The notes under the pieces: generated by a model | Told to the model about the DNA's origin: nothing | The model's input: only the letters and a program-made list of their open reading frames with translations | The model's database searches: none | Translations under genes and position numbers: made by a program | NCBI GenBank assembly: GCA_937929835.1 | Contig: CALFUU010000044.1 | Span: 1 to 41,256, forward strand | Source: an uncultured Saprospiraceae bacterium | Lineage (GTDB): Bacteria; Bacteroidota; Bacteroidia; Chitinophagales; Saprospiraceae | Direction of reading: 5' to 3' | Length of the DNA: 41,256 nucleotides | In this document: in pieces, positions 17,018 to 26,048 of the stretch | How the letters are laid out: every line of letters begins with the position of its first letter | Numbering within the stretch: the first letter of the stretch is position 1

Positions 17018-18699
17018 ACTGAACTATTGCTGACCAAATAATCAAAGTAATTTCTCAGTGTTTCTGCGTTACTACAAGACTTTGTATTAATTTCTAGAAT
17101 TGAAATTTTATCCAAATCTTTACTGTAGAACCTAGGCATCGCTGCCTCCAAGTCCTCCAATGTAGAAACTCTAGAGTAAGATAAACCATACAACTGCGCG
17201 ACAGGTCGAGCACTGAGTTGGTGATCTGCCTCAAATACAGAAAGTTGTGCAGTGGTCTCCGGACCAGGGATATACTTAAATATATTGCCACCTCCGTTAT
17301 TTATCAAAATGACCTTAAGATTAGACGGTCTTTGCCTTAGCCAGAATGCATTGCTATCATAAAAGAAAGAAATGTCACCAGTTATTAGAATATTAAGATG
17401 ATCAGAACACCCTGCATACCCTAATGCTGTGGAAGTACTGCCATCTATACCACTGACACCTCTATTGCACTGCACTAGACGACCAGCCTGATACTCACTA
17501 AATAATTGACTATATCTTATCGGCGTACTACTGGCAAAATGAAGGATTGCAGACTCAGGGATTTCCTTCAGTAATACCTCAAATACCTTAAGATCACAAT
17601 AGGAGGTCTCTAATAGAAACGCGTTATGTAAGGCCCTAGCCTTAGCATTAACTTGATGCCAATTCTGCGCATATTTTGTGTTTATTGTTTCGAACCTCAG
17701 CAGTTCTTCCAACACAGGCAGCGGTTGAATCTTGTAGTGGTGACTTAATCTTTGGTAAGTGTCCTTTGCATTGCTGAGACCTAATTCTATGTGGTAAGTA
17801 GGCTTTGCCTTTTTCAGAAATGTCTTGATTCTTTTAGAGACAATAGCGCCTCCAAATGAAACAACTAAGTCTGGGTGATACTTCTCATCTTCGCCCACCA
17901 AGGGTAATACACGATCAATGCAATCAATGAGCTTATCTGCTCTTACATTAGATGTCGTTTCTGTCATAACGACCACTCCACCCTTTTTGATCAAAGAGTT
18001 CAATATGGTACTCTCTTCAAGGTCGGGTTGTCTTTGTCCAATTATAATAAGCCGCTTAGTGGTGTGTGACCATACACTTTTTAACTCAGTGACATCCTCC
18101 TCTGATAAGACATAATCATTTCGAGATACTTTTAATGTAGGATGACGTAATGGCTGTAGCTCCGCCTGAGTATACAAAGATTCTCTAAATGGTAAGTTAA
18201 TATGAACAGGACCAGGTGCTCCAGAAGTCGTCTCTGTGATGGCCTTATTGGCTAAGCGCTCGTTGTACCACAGGTCATCAGGATGCGATGCTTCCTGGGT
18301 AAACTGATAACTGCCCTTCACATAGTTTGCAAAAACTGCCTCTTGTCTCATCGATTGTCCAATCCCCATATCTATCCACTCTACAGGTCTATCCGCTGTG
18401 AGGACAAGCAGAGGAACCTGCTGGTAGTATGCCTCAGCTATCGCAGGTCCATAATTAAGAGCAGCAGTACCCGACGTACAACATATTACAGAAGGCTTAC
18501 CCGTCGCTATTCCTTGACCTAATGCGTGGAACGCCGCTACCCGCTCATCAGGTATGACTATCGTTTCGAACCCCTTGTGCTCTGAAAAAGCAATGACCAA
18601 AGGAGCATTTCTAGACCCTGGAGAGAAAACAACTCTTCTTATACCCTGCTTATAGCAAATCTGAACTAAGGCTTGAATACTTAACTTGTCCGTCGTCAT
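17014..18699 (-). CDS. menD: 2-succinyl-5-enolpyruvyl-6-hydroxy-3-cyclohexene-1-carboxylate synthase
   Basis: A 561-residue thiamine-diphosphate enzyme joining isochorismate and 2-oxoglutarate, the first committed step of classical menaquinone synthesis. Family marks are SPGSRNAPL (residues 26-34), CTSGTAALNYGPAIAEA, LTADRP, and the C-terminal cofactor-binding stretch GDISFFYDSNAFW with NNGGGNIF. Length matches MenD (about 550-580). The ATG overlaps the menF stop as ATGA, indicating translational coupling in the order menC-menE-menF-menD. It is the last gene of the operon in this direction and converges on the desaturase gene. Confidence 0.96.
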   Translation of the reverse strand: MTTDKLSIQALVQICYKQGIRRVVFSPGSRNAPLVIAFSEHKGFETIVIPDERVAAFHALGQGIATGKPSVICCTSGTAALNYGPAIAEAYYQQVPLLVLTADRPVEWIDMGIGQSMRQEAVFANYVKGSYQFTQEASHPDDLWYNERLANKAITETTSGAPGPVHINLPFRESLYTQAELQPLRHPTLKVSRNDYVLSEEDVTELKSVWSHTTKRLIIIGQRQPDLEESTILNSLIKKGGVVVMTETTSNVRADKLIDCIDRVLPLVGEDEKYHPDLVVSFGGAIVSKRIKTFLKKAKPTYHIELGLSNAKDTYQRLSHHYKIQPLPVLEELLRFETINTKYAQNWHQVNAKARALHNAFLLETSYCDLKVFEVLLKEIPESAILHFASSTPIRYSQLFSEYQAGRLVQCNRGVSGIDGSTSTALGYAGCSDHLNILITGDISFFYDSNAFWLRQRPSNLKVILINNGGGNIFKYIPGPETTAQLSVFEADHQLSARPVAQLYGLSYSRVSTLEDLEAAMPRFYSKDLDKISILEINTKSCSNAETLRNYFDYLVSNSSV

Positions 18700-19709
18700 A
18701 GAGCAGTGGCGAGTTCAAGAACATCTAATAACGTCCTAGATTTCATAGTTGTTTCCTGCCATTCGGCCTCTAAGTCAGAATCAGAAGTCAAGCCTCCTCC
18801 AACGTATAGTGTGTAGTCTTCATTATGCACTTGCAAGCATCTGATATTAGCGAACCAATCAATCTTATGATCATCAATCGGCCCAAGATAGCCACAATAA
18901 AACTCTCTAGAGGAGGACTCTATCCTACTTATTAAGGCAACTGCTTCTTGTACAGGATATCCACTCAAAGCCGGTCCTGGATGGACAAGTTCAATAACAG
19001 CTGGTAGAGACGTATTAGAATCAATATCTACTCTAGAATGTATGTGACAAATATCACCAGCCTGAATTGTACTCTTTTTTGAAATGGTAAAATCGATACC
19101 ATTTTTAGTCAACACTTCTCCTAAAAAGTCCTCTATGTATCTATGCTCTTGAATTTCTTTTTGACCCCACTTGATATTAGAAACCGATGAACTCCCTAAG
19201 ACTTGGGTTCCAGCTATGGCCGTAGTCGTGATTTTACCTGACCTATTAGATAAGACAAGCTCTGGGGAGGCCCCTAACCAGGTTCCTGTTTCTGGCGTAG
19301 ATACCAAGTACGTAAAAGCATCTGGATATTGATTCTTTAACTTGATAAATAGAGTGTACAAATCTTGCTCTTGTCTAGGAACTACGATTCTTCTAGATAA
19401 GACAACTTTAGAAGTACTTTTACGGTGTATGCTATCTTGTATCTCGGCATATGCTTGATTGTATGCTTCACGAGAAGTGGATTCGGCCTTAATCGCAGAA
19501 AAGTTATCAGGAGATCCAAAGACTCTACTACCACTGATACTAGAAAATTTGAACCAGTACGTCTGACCAGTCAACTTATCAAAAGGCGCTATTACAAAAT
19601 CAAAATCTGTCAAACTCTTAGGTTTCTCAGTAGAACAGTACTTAATGGTACCTACTAGAAACTCCTTTGTTCCAGGTAAAGAATATGCAATTAATGAGTT
19701 AGCGTCCAT
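18696..19709 (-). CDS. menF: Isochorismate synthase
   Basis: A chorismate-utilising enzyme converting chorismate to isochorismate at the entry of the menaquinone route. The characteristic segments are WLGASPELVLS, TTTAIAGTQ, EIQEHRYIEDFLGEVL, ELVHPGPALSGYPVQEA and REFYCGYLGPID. I chose the ATG at 19709 (337 residues) over the in-frame TTG at 19730, because ATG is stronger and the added residues have no support. It could be annotated entC in other schemes; the men context decides for MenF. Its start is 30 bases after menE and its TGA overlaps the menD ATG by four bases. Confidence 0.94.
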   Translation of the reverse strand: MDANSLIAYSLPGTKEFLVGTIKYCSTEKPKSLTDFDFVIAPFDKLTGQTYWFKFSSISGSRVFGSPDNFSAIKAESTSREAYNQAYAEIQDSIHRKSTSKVVLSRRIVVPRQEQDLYTLFIKLKNQYPDAFTYLVSTPETGTWLGASPELVLSNRSGKITTTAIAGTQVLGSSSVSNIKWGQKEIQEHRYIEDFLGEVLTKNGIDFTISKKSTIQAGDICHIHSRVDIDSNTSLPAVIELVHPGPALSGYPVQEAVALISRIESSSREFYCGYLGPIDDHKIDWFANIRCLQVHNEDYTLYVGGGLTSDSDLEAEWQETTMKSRTLLDVLELATAL

Positions 19710-19739
19710 ATAAACAAAAATTTCAAACAACTAAGAGCC

Positions 19740-20786
19740 TCAATAGTTGTTTAGTGCGGCTCTCAATGTAGGTTTCCTTTTAATTTTTAGTGTTTCTGTT
19801 CTTAAAAATCTAGGTAATAAAAAAACAGCTTTGGGACGTTGGTACTTGTCTAAATGCGTTTCGAAAAGCTCTAAGAGGTGAGGTGGCTGACTGTCTGCCT
19901 CAAGTATACATACCACCCGCTCTCCTAACTCCATATCTTCTTGTCCTATAATTATACAGTCACAAGGTAATAAAGGCTTGAGTTTATTTTCTATAACTTC
20001 TGGAAGCACCTTTATACCTCCCGTATTTATAACATTATCTAGCCTACCTAACCAGAAGAATTCGCTACAACCTTGCAACTCTGCTATATCTGTTGTGACT
20101 ATACGTTCCGTCAAGTGGTCCCCTTCTATTATTAATTCGCTTTGGTTGCCTGTCGTCACTGTTATGCCTGGCAATACACTGTAGGAAAGTGCACCAGCCG
20201 TAAGATTTCTAACAGCTATATGGGTTATGGTTTCTGTCATTCCATATCCGTGATATACTTCTGGAGTAAGATCTAAGAGTTGATCTACTATAGTCTGTGT
20301 CACGGGACCTCCTCCCAACAAAATCTTCTGAACCCTTGCCAACTGATGTCGATTATACATTAATGTCTTATGAAACTGATATGGCGTCATAGGTACAAAA
20401 GCAAAATCATATTCGCTCAGACCCTCAAGTGGCAAGCTGGTGGGAGTAACTACTATAAGAGTGAGCTTACTGACGATGGCCCTTACAACCATCATTTTGC
20501 CTGCAATAAAATCTAGTGGTAGACTATTGAGCACGATGTCACTAGATTTGTATTGAAAATAATCTGCTGTCTTAAGTGCACTCTTTATCATAGCCTCTTT
20601 GGGTAGGCTGATCAGCTTCGGAGTACCCGTAGAACCCGAAGTTTTCACTTCAATGGCATCGGAGGCATCCCACCAAATCCGTAAGAATTTTGCAACACTT
20701 TGTAATTCTTTATGTGTGACAGCCAGCCTGTCAATCAACTCCAGATTATCAAAATCTACAACTATATTATCAACAAGTAGAGGCAT
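19740..20786 (-). CDS. menE: o-Succinylbenzoate--CoA ligase (AMP-binding enzyme)
   Basis: A 348-residue adenylate-forming ligase activating o-succinylbenzoate to its CoA thioester. The P-loop-like motif TSGSTGTPKLI lies at residues 49-59. YHGYGMTETITHIA and the hinge WLGRLDNVINTGGIKV follow. It is shorter than the 450-490 residues of many MenE proteins; the N-terminal portion is abbreviated, a form I associate with Bacteroidota. Function is assigned mainly from its place between menC and menF. The A of the ATG at 20786 is shared with the last base of the menC TAA (TAATG), so the pair is tightly coupled. Confidence 0.92.
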   Translation of the reverse strand: MPLLVDNIVVDFDNLELIDRLAVTHKELQSVAKFLRIWWDASDAIEVKTSGSTGTPKLISLPKEAMIKSALKTADYFQYKSSDIVLNSLPLDFIAGKMMVVRAIVSKLTLIVVTPTSLPLEGLSEYDFAFVPMTPYQFHKTLMYNRHQLARVQKILLGGGPVTQTIVDQLLDLTPEVYHGYGMTETITHIAVRNLTAGALSYSVLPGITVTTGNQSELIIEGDHLTERIVTTDIAELQGCSEFFWLGRLDNVINTGGIKVLPEVIENKLKPLLPCDCIIIGQEDMELGERVVCILEADSQPPHLLELFETHLDKYQRPKAVFLLPRFLRTETLKIKRKPTLRAALNNY

Positions 20787-21820
20787 TAGAACTGATCAAG
20801 ATTCCAGACACCATCCCCATAGAATAGATACCCATTTTGGATATAGAGCGGAGAATCCACATTATTGGTAAATAACTGTCCTGTACCTAGCCCTTGGGGT
20901 CTATCAGATTCCAAGGTTGCTGTCCATTGAGCGATCGCATTTAATCCAATATTAGACTCCAAGGCAGATGTGACCCACCACCCAATCTTCGCTGTGTCAG
21001 CGAGATCTTTCCACTCTTGACTCTTTGCAAAGCCACCAAGCAGACTTGGTTTCAATATGATATACTGAGGTCGGATAGAACCTAGCATTTCTGCCTTGTT
21101 CTTTGTCGCTACACCAATCAACTCTTCATCAAGAGCAATGTCGATGATTTGTGCTTCGCATAAGGCGGACATATGCTCCCAATGTTGTACCGCTATAGGC
21201 TGTTCTATTGAGTGAATAGCATACTCAGATAGGTGTTTCAGTTTTTCCTCTGCTTCATCCAGTGCAAATCCACCATTAGCATCTAGGCGAATTTCTATAT
21301 CACTTGGACCATATTCACGTCTTATATGTTCTAATACCGCACATTCATCTTGAAAATCTATAGCAGCGACTTTTATTTTAATGCAGGTGTACCCCTGCTC
21401 TATCTTGTCCTTGATCTGGTCTATCATATACCCTTTCTCACCCATCCATACTAGACCATTGATACGGATTCCTTCTCCCTTTAGAAAATCAGTTTCGTAA
21501 AGTTTGCGTTGGCCACCCTTCTCTAAGTCTCTGAGTGCCATCTCGTAGCAAAACTTAAGCGCTGGCATATTGGAAAAGATGGGATCCTCTAGCGGAGGTG
21601 GACCAACAGTATTGATGATATCACAGAGTAATTCTATCCTATGGACAATATCGAAATCCAGATCTGGACTGAGTCCCGGTATTACAGAACATTCTCCATA
21701 TCCTAGGCCATTTGTATCTTCTAATACGAGCACCCAACTATCTTTGGTTTTGAGTACACCTCTTGATGTACCACTAGGTGTTTTGAAAAGTAGTCTATGG
21801 GGCTTATATCTTGCTTTCAC
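20786..21820 (-). CDS. menC: o-Succinylbenzoate synthase
   Basis: A 344-residue enolase-superfamily enzyme that dehydrates the MenD/MenH product (SHCHC) to o-succinylbenzoate. The catalytic set is visible: Lys148 and Lys150 in IKIKVAA, metal ligands Asp180 (RLDANGG), Glu206 (SIEQP) and Asp231 (ALDEEL), and Lys257 in ILKPSLLGG. The start is GTG at 21820; no ATG occurs before residue 85, and GTG begins the natural N-terminal strand. It is the first gene of the men operon. The 103 bases before it hold the terminator of the upstream M16 unit and an 11-bp palindrome, so the operon has its own promoter. Confidence 0.94.
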   Translation of the reverse strand: MKARYKPHRLLFKTPSGTSRGVLKTKDSWVLVLEDTNGLGYGECSVIPGLSPDLDFDIVHRIELLCDIINTVGPPPLEDPIFSNMPALKFCYEMALRDLEKGGQRKLYETDFLKGEGIRINGLVWMGEKGYMIDQIKDKIEQGYTCIKIKVAAIDFQDECAVLEHIRREYGPSDIEIRLDANGGFALDEAEEKLKHLSEYAIHSIEQPIAVQHWEHMSALCEAQIIDIALDEELIGVATKNKAEMLGSIRPQYIILKPSLLGGFAKSQEWKDLADTAKIGWWVTSALESNIGLNAIAQWTATLESDRPQGLGTGQLFTNNVDSPLYIQNGYLFYGDGVWNLDQF

Positions 21821-21840
21821 ACTAATTAAATAATACTATC

Positions 21841-21851
21841 ACACTTAGTGT
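21841..21851. promoter_or_regulatory. Palindrome upstream of the men operon
   Basis: ACACT-T-AGTGT, a perfect 5+1+5 palindrome 21 bases before the menC GTG and just below the M16 terminator. Its place within the only possible promoter segment of the men operon makes it an operator candidate. An 11-bp palindrome can be chance, and no exact -7 box is visible here. Confidence 0.3.
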
Positions 21852-21856
21852 TCACC

Positions 21857-21897
21857 AAAAAGAAGAGGATAACACCATACTTGATGCTATCCTCTTC
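21857..21897 (-). terminator. Terminator of the M16 protease unit
   Basis: Perfect 10-bp stem GAAGAGGATA (21862-21871) with its complement (21888-21897) and a 16-base loop. On the minus strand it is followed by five Ts (21861-21857). It starts 26 bases after the stop of the second M16 gene and separates that unit from menC. Confidence 0.9.
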
Positions 21898-21923
21898 AGA
21901 TAATTCCTTACAAGTGTTGGCTG

Positions 21924-24077
21924 TTATTCCTTTATTTCAAAAATAGAGGCATCTATAGCTTCATTAACTTTAAATTCCTTGAGGACCATCTTCATCGGCG
22001 CTGGACCTACTCCACTTACCGATACGGTCCCTGGTTGACTAATTCCACCAACTTGCTGATAATCTGAAAAATCAGTTACCATCGTTACCGGATTACTACC
22101 CTCAACAGCATTGACTGCAAGTGTCCTCAACAGATAACCTGACTGTGCTCCGTAGTACTCTGTTGACTTCTGTCCACTAGGATCTGTAATCGCAATCTTG
22201 TAACAAGATTCTCCATTGACCTTATCTAGACCTTTGAGTTCGAGTTTGTAATCACCTTTGAGATAGTTAAGATGCTCAAACATTATAGCCATATTCTTTA
22301 ATTCATCAAAGCCAGGACCTTCAGTGATCACTCCACCGCTACCCATTGCAGCACTATAGCCTTTTACGCCATCAAACGTCTGTTCTTGGAAGACTTGACC
22401 ACCTGTTGTGATTTTCATTTGGACTTTGTTTGGTGCCATTTTATAAGTGTCGACATTTAGATTCATACCCATTGCGTTCATCGTATAATGAGTCTCTAGA
22501 GACTTAAGTCCTTCTAACTTTTTCTTTCCACCTGATCTATCGATAAACTTTGATATTACGGACTCTGCTGTGATGCCATCAGGTATCACGGAGTTATCCA
22601 CTTCTATCTTATTGCCAAAAGCATCATAAAAGTCGATAACGCCATCACCATCAAATCTCACCAGCTTATCCGCAATTTCGTCTTGATTACCTACAACTAC
22701 GATATTCGCATTGTCTGCAGTGACATACTTTCTTGCTGTCTCTTGTACTTGACCAACAGTAATAGCATCTAATCTTTCTAGATACGTCGTGTAATGATCC
22801 TCTGGAAGATTATAGCGTACTATGTTACGAGCATATCTGGCTAGGCTCTGCGGAGATTCTAGAGATCTTGCAAACGAACCTGCCATAGAGTTTTTAGCTA
22901 ATTGTAAGTCCTCTTCAGATACAGGCTCATTGACCATCCTGTCCATCTCGTAGATAAATTCTACAATAGAGCTGTCTGTGACTTCATTACGGACGCTGGC
23001 ACTTGCATTAAATCGTCCTACCAATTTGTCAGAACTTATAGATGAACGAGCACCATAAGTATAAGCCTTATCTTCTCTTAAGTTTTGCATCAATCTACCT
23101 AAAAAGACACCCCCACCTAATATGGCATTCATCAATGAGGATCTCAATTCATCATCACTACCTGGAGCAATATCTACTGGATAGGTTACATTGATGACGG
23201 ATTGTACAGCACCTTCTTTATGGGCAAAGACCACTGAAGTTTTCTCTGGTCTTGCTGGCAAGTCATAACTCGCTGTCGGAACCTTCCCTTTTTTCCAAGC
23301 ACCAAAATATTTATTGGCATTGGCTTTGGCTTCTGCCAAGGTTATATCTCCTACAATAGTCAAGTAAGCATTGTTAGGTCTGAAATGGTCGCTGTAATAT
23401 TTCTTGCAACTAGCTAAATCAATATTGTTGACAGTCTCTTCAGTTACAACTTCTGCATAGGGGTGACCGACGCCGTAATTTACGATGCCTGCAACATTGG
23501 AGGCTATAGTATTAGGGTCATCCTTAGAAGATTGCAATCCAGATAGGGTCTGTGTTTTTATTTTATCAAATTCCTCTTTGGGAAAAGAAGGATTCAATAA
23601 AACGTCAGCATAGATTTCAAGCATAGTGTGTTGGTGTTTGGTTAATGAACTACCAAACATTCCTGTAGAAAAGGTACTTAGACTTGCACCAATCTGATCA
23701 ATAGATTTATCGATTTCAGCTTTGGTTCTCGATTTGGTACCTCTGCCCATCAAGTCACCTGCTGCACTGATGTAACCCGCTTTATCACCTTCTACGATTG
23801 GATCAGAATTGAGGGATACAGAGTAGGATACTCTTGGCAACTTGTGATTCTCCACGACGATAACTTTCATCCCATTATCCATAGTGAAAACATTGTACTC
23901 CCCCATTTCAATTTTCCTTGCTTCTCCAGCTTCTGGAGCAGAAGATCGCCAAGCTTCTACCTTCTCTGCCATAGGCTCCTGCTCTACAGGAACATCTATT
24001 ACTTCTGCAACCTTGGGGGTACACTGCCAGAATAGTAATCCAGCAAGTACGAATATATATATGTTTATAAATTTCAT
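21924..24077 (-). CDS. Inactive M16 (pitrilysin-like) subunit lipoprotein with C-terminal LolA-like domain
   Basis: A 717-residue periplasmic lipoprotein (lipobox FWQC, Cys17 from the chosen start). Residues about 45-470 form two M16 half-domains, but the HxxEH zinc motif is missing: the equivalent helix reads AAGDLMGRGTKSRT. This is the usual non-catalytic partner of an active M16 chain. The retained C-terminal half has the R/Y substrate-binding style segment DKAYTYGARSSIS. Residues about 500-717 form a beta-rich domain resembling outer-membrane lipoprotein carrier (LolA/LolB-like) folds (LETHYTMNAMGMNLNVD). I chose ATG 24077 rather than the TTG at 24086. The gene begins 15 bases after the active M16 gene ends. 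Confidence 0.88.
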   Translation of the reverse strand: MKFINIYIFVLAGLLFWQCTPKVAEVIDVPVEQEPMAEKVEAWRSSAPEAGEARKIEMGEYNVFTMDNGMKVIVVENHKLPRVSYSVSLNSDPIVEGDKAGYISAAGDLMGRGTKSRTKAEIDKSIDQIGASLSTFSTGMFGSSLTKHQHTMLEIYADVLLNPSFPKEEFDKIKTQTLSGLQSSKDDPNTIASNVAGIVNYGVGHPYAEVVTEETVNNIDLASCKKYYSDHFRPNNAYLTIVGDITLAEAKANANKYFGAWKKGKVPTASYDLPARPEKTSVVFAHKEGAVQSVINVTYPVDIAPGSDDELRSSLMNAILGGGVFLGRLMQNLREDKAYTYGARSSISSDKLVGRFNASASVRNEVTDSSIVEFIYEMDRMVNEPVSEEDLQLAKNSMAGSFARSLESPQSLARYARNIVRYNLPEDHYTTYLERLDAITVGQVQETARKYVTADNANIVVVGNQDEIADKLVRFDGDGVIDFYDAFGNKIEVDNSVIPDGITAESVISKFIDRSGGKKKLEGLKSLETHYTMNAMGMNLNVDTYKMAPNKVQMKITTGGQVFQEQTFDGVKGYSAAMGSGGVITEGPGFDELKNMAIMFEHLNYLKGDYKLELKGLDKVNGESCYKIAITDPSGQKSTEYYGAQSGYLLRTLAVNAVEGSNPVTMVTDFSDYQQVGGISQPGTVSVSGVGPAPMKMVLKEFKVNEAIDASIFEIKE

Positions 24078-24092
24078 TATTCTCAATTTTAA

Positions 24093-25415
24093 TTATGGTT
24101 GTGCTACAGGCTTTGGCATATAATACAAGACTACTCTGTTGTCCTTAGTGAAGAACTTTTGAGCAGCTGCCATAATATCCTCTTTGGTAACGGCCAGATA
24201 TCTATCTATTTCTGTATTAATCAGACTCGCGTCTCCATAATACATGTGGTAGTTAGCTAAACTCTCGGCGATGCCTGCAACTCTTGAATTAGAACTGACG
24301 AAGTCATTTTCAATTTGATTTCTCAGTTTTTCGTACTCTTCGTCACTTATTAGCTCCGTCTTTACTTTTTGTATCTCTGCATCTATAGACGCCTCCACAT
24401 CATTTGGCTCTATGCCTGCATTACAAATTGCAAAGGCTATAGTGACTCCTGGATCTTCTAAATTAAAAGGGAAGGCACCCACAAATAGTGCCTTTTGTTG
24501 ATCATCAACAAGTGACTTAGTCAGCCGAGATGATTTACCTTGTGACAACAAAGTAGCCATCATAGAGACGGCATAGAACTCTGGTGTTCCCTGCGCAGGT
24601 ATTCTGTAAGTCTGTATAACGGCAGGCAACTGGATGTTATCATAGATGGTATCTCTAACCTCACCACCCAATGGCTCTTCTACCACATTGGGTCTATAGA
24701 TTTCCTTTGTCGATCTAGGAATAGAACCGAAATATTTTTCTACCCAAATCTTAGCTTGGTCAATGTCCAAATCACCAGCAAGACTCAGTACCGCATTATT
24801 GGGTACATAAAAGTCTTCGTAAAACTGCTTGTAATCAGCTTCCACAGCTGCATTGAGGTGCTCCATAGAACCAATAACCGGCCATCTGTAGGGATGCTTT
24901 TTATAGATTCTCTTCATAGACTCCTGTACTACAGAGCCGTAAGGTTGGTTATCTATTCTTTGTCTTCTTTCTTCTTTGACAACCTCTCTCTGTGTTTCTA
25001 CGCCATCGATATCCACTTTAGCGTGAAGCATTCTCTCTGACTCAAGCCACAAACCAAGTTCTAATTGATTAGAGGGTAGAATCTCATAATAGAAGGTTCT
25101 ATCATTACTGGTATTGGCATTAAGCGTCCCTCCAGCACTCTCTACATATGAATCATACTCTCCACGTCCAATGTTTTCGGAGCCTTCAAAAAGTAAATGT
25201 TCAAAGAAATGGGCAAAACCAGTTCTATCTGGATTTTCATTTTTAGATCCTACGTGGTACATAACTGATACAGCCACGATCGGTGTGGACGCATCTTGAT
25301 GTAGTATCACATGTAGACCATTATCGAGATCATACTCGACGTAGTCAATTTTGTTCATCTGACTGAATAGACCAGTAGTCGTAAACAGCAGAAATAAGCA
25401 TATTACTTGTCTCAT
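24093..25415 (-). CDS. Active M16 zinc metalloprotease
   Basis: A 440-residue exported peptidase (signal peptide ending near LFSQ, residue 19). The inverted zinc motif HFFEH is at residues 69-73, with the distal Glu ligand at about residue 148 in REVVKEER, the classical HxxEH-x74-76-E spacing. The second half-domain carries the usual M16 C-terminal segments (LNEE-like DEEYEKLRNQIENDF). It probably pairs with the zinc-less chain encoded directly downstream, forming a heterodimeric periplasmic peptidase that clears peptides. The substrate is not evident. Confidence 0.94.
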   Translation of the reverse strand: MRQVICLFLLFTTTGLFSQMNKIDYVEYDLDNGLHVILHQDASTPIVAVSVMYHVGSKNENPDRTGFAHFFEHLLFEGSENIGRGEYDSYVESAGGTLNANTSNDRTFYYEILPSNQLELGLWLESERMLHAKVDIDGVETQREVVKEERRQRIDNQPYGSVVQESMKRIYKKHPYRWPVIGSMEHLNAAVEADYKQFYEDFYVPNNAVLSLAGDLDIDQAKIWVEKYFGSIPRSTKEIYRPNVVEEPLGGEVRDTIYDNIQLPAVIQTYRIPAQGTPEFYAVSMMATLLSQGKSSRLTKSLVDDQQKALFVGAFPFNLEDPGVTIAFAICNAGIEPNDVEASIDAEIQKVKTELISDEEYEKLRNQIENDFVSSNSRVAGIAESLANYHMYYGDASLINTEIDRYLAVTKEDIMAAAQKFFTKDNRVVLYYMPKPVAQP

Positions 25416-25447
25416 ACAGGTGTTTTATAAAAAGTCCTCAATTATAA

Positions 25448-25936
25448 TCAAATGCATTTATCAGCACAAGACGAACTTGCAAAAGCGTCGGGTTTGGCCT
25501 TAAATACAAATCCCATAGATCTTATATATCCCATAGCTTCCTTCAGTGCTATGTGGGACTTATATTCAGGATCTGTATTAATGTCTGCATGCACTTCCAA
25601 TTCGACCCCAAATCTGTCTAATAAATCGCACAATCTGTAGGCAATATCGACGGATCTAGCTACTTCAGAGACCATTCGTTCTTTTAAGGACATTTTCTGA
25701 TCTACCTTTTCATTACTTATAAACATAAATCCCCCTCTATTCTCCCTAAGAAATACAATGACTGTAGCAAAATCAATCACAGACGACCGCTGCAGAGAAT
25801 CTGTTCCGATACAGACCTTGATTCTATGACCTTTGTTTTTTTCGGCTAGTAAGGTCTCTGAGACTCGATCAACTATGGAGCCATCGAGCTTGTCGCCATT
25901 GAGTCTCCTCCATTTAAAATTATATCCATCGTTCAT
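25448..25936 (-). CDS. YkuK-family RNase H-like protein
   Basis: A 162-residue protein of the YkuK/DUF458 family, which adopts an RNase H-like fold. Conserved points are IGTDSLQ near residue 44, the central strand DFATVIVFLRE, and VHADINTDPEYKSH with its acidic residues. Members occur in Bacteroidota and Bacillota, and no activity is firmly established as far as I know. The Cys-rich end (SSSCADKCI) is unusual. It ends 32 bases before the M16 gene starts on the same strand, so cotranscription is possible. It is divergent from the DUF255 gene. Confidence 0.82.
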   Translation of the reverse strand: MNDGYNFKWRRLNGDKLDGSIVDRVSETLLAEKNKGHRIKVCIGTDSLQRSSVIDFATVIVFLRENRGGFMFISNEKVDQKMSLKERMVSEVARSVDIAYRLCDLLDRFGVELEVHADINTDPEYKSHIALKEAMGYIRSMGFVFKAKPDAFASSSCADKCI

Positions 25937-26015
25937 AATACGACTGAATATAGCTTAATTATCTGATAATGAAGCCTTTCTGCCTATCTATAGCGATGAG
26001 TGAAGGGCAGAAGAG

Positions 26016-26023
26016 TATATTTG
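26016..26023 (+). promoter_or_regulatory. -7 box of the DUF255 gene
   Basis: TATATTTG, an exact TAnnTTTG -7 box 26 bases before ATG 26049. No clear TTG lies at the -33 position. The predicted transcript start (about 26030) leaves almost no leader for the upstream ATG at 26034 and about 20 bases for ATG 26049, which decides the start chosen for this gene. Confidence 0.55.
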
Positions 26024-26048
26024 CGCACCTTGTATGAATGGTAGAACT

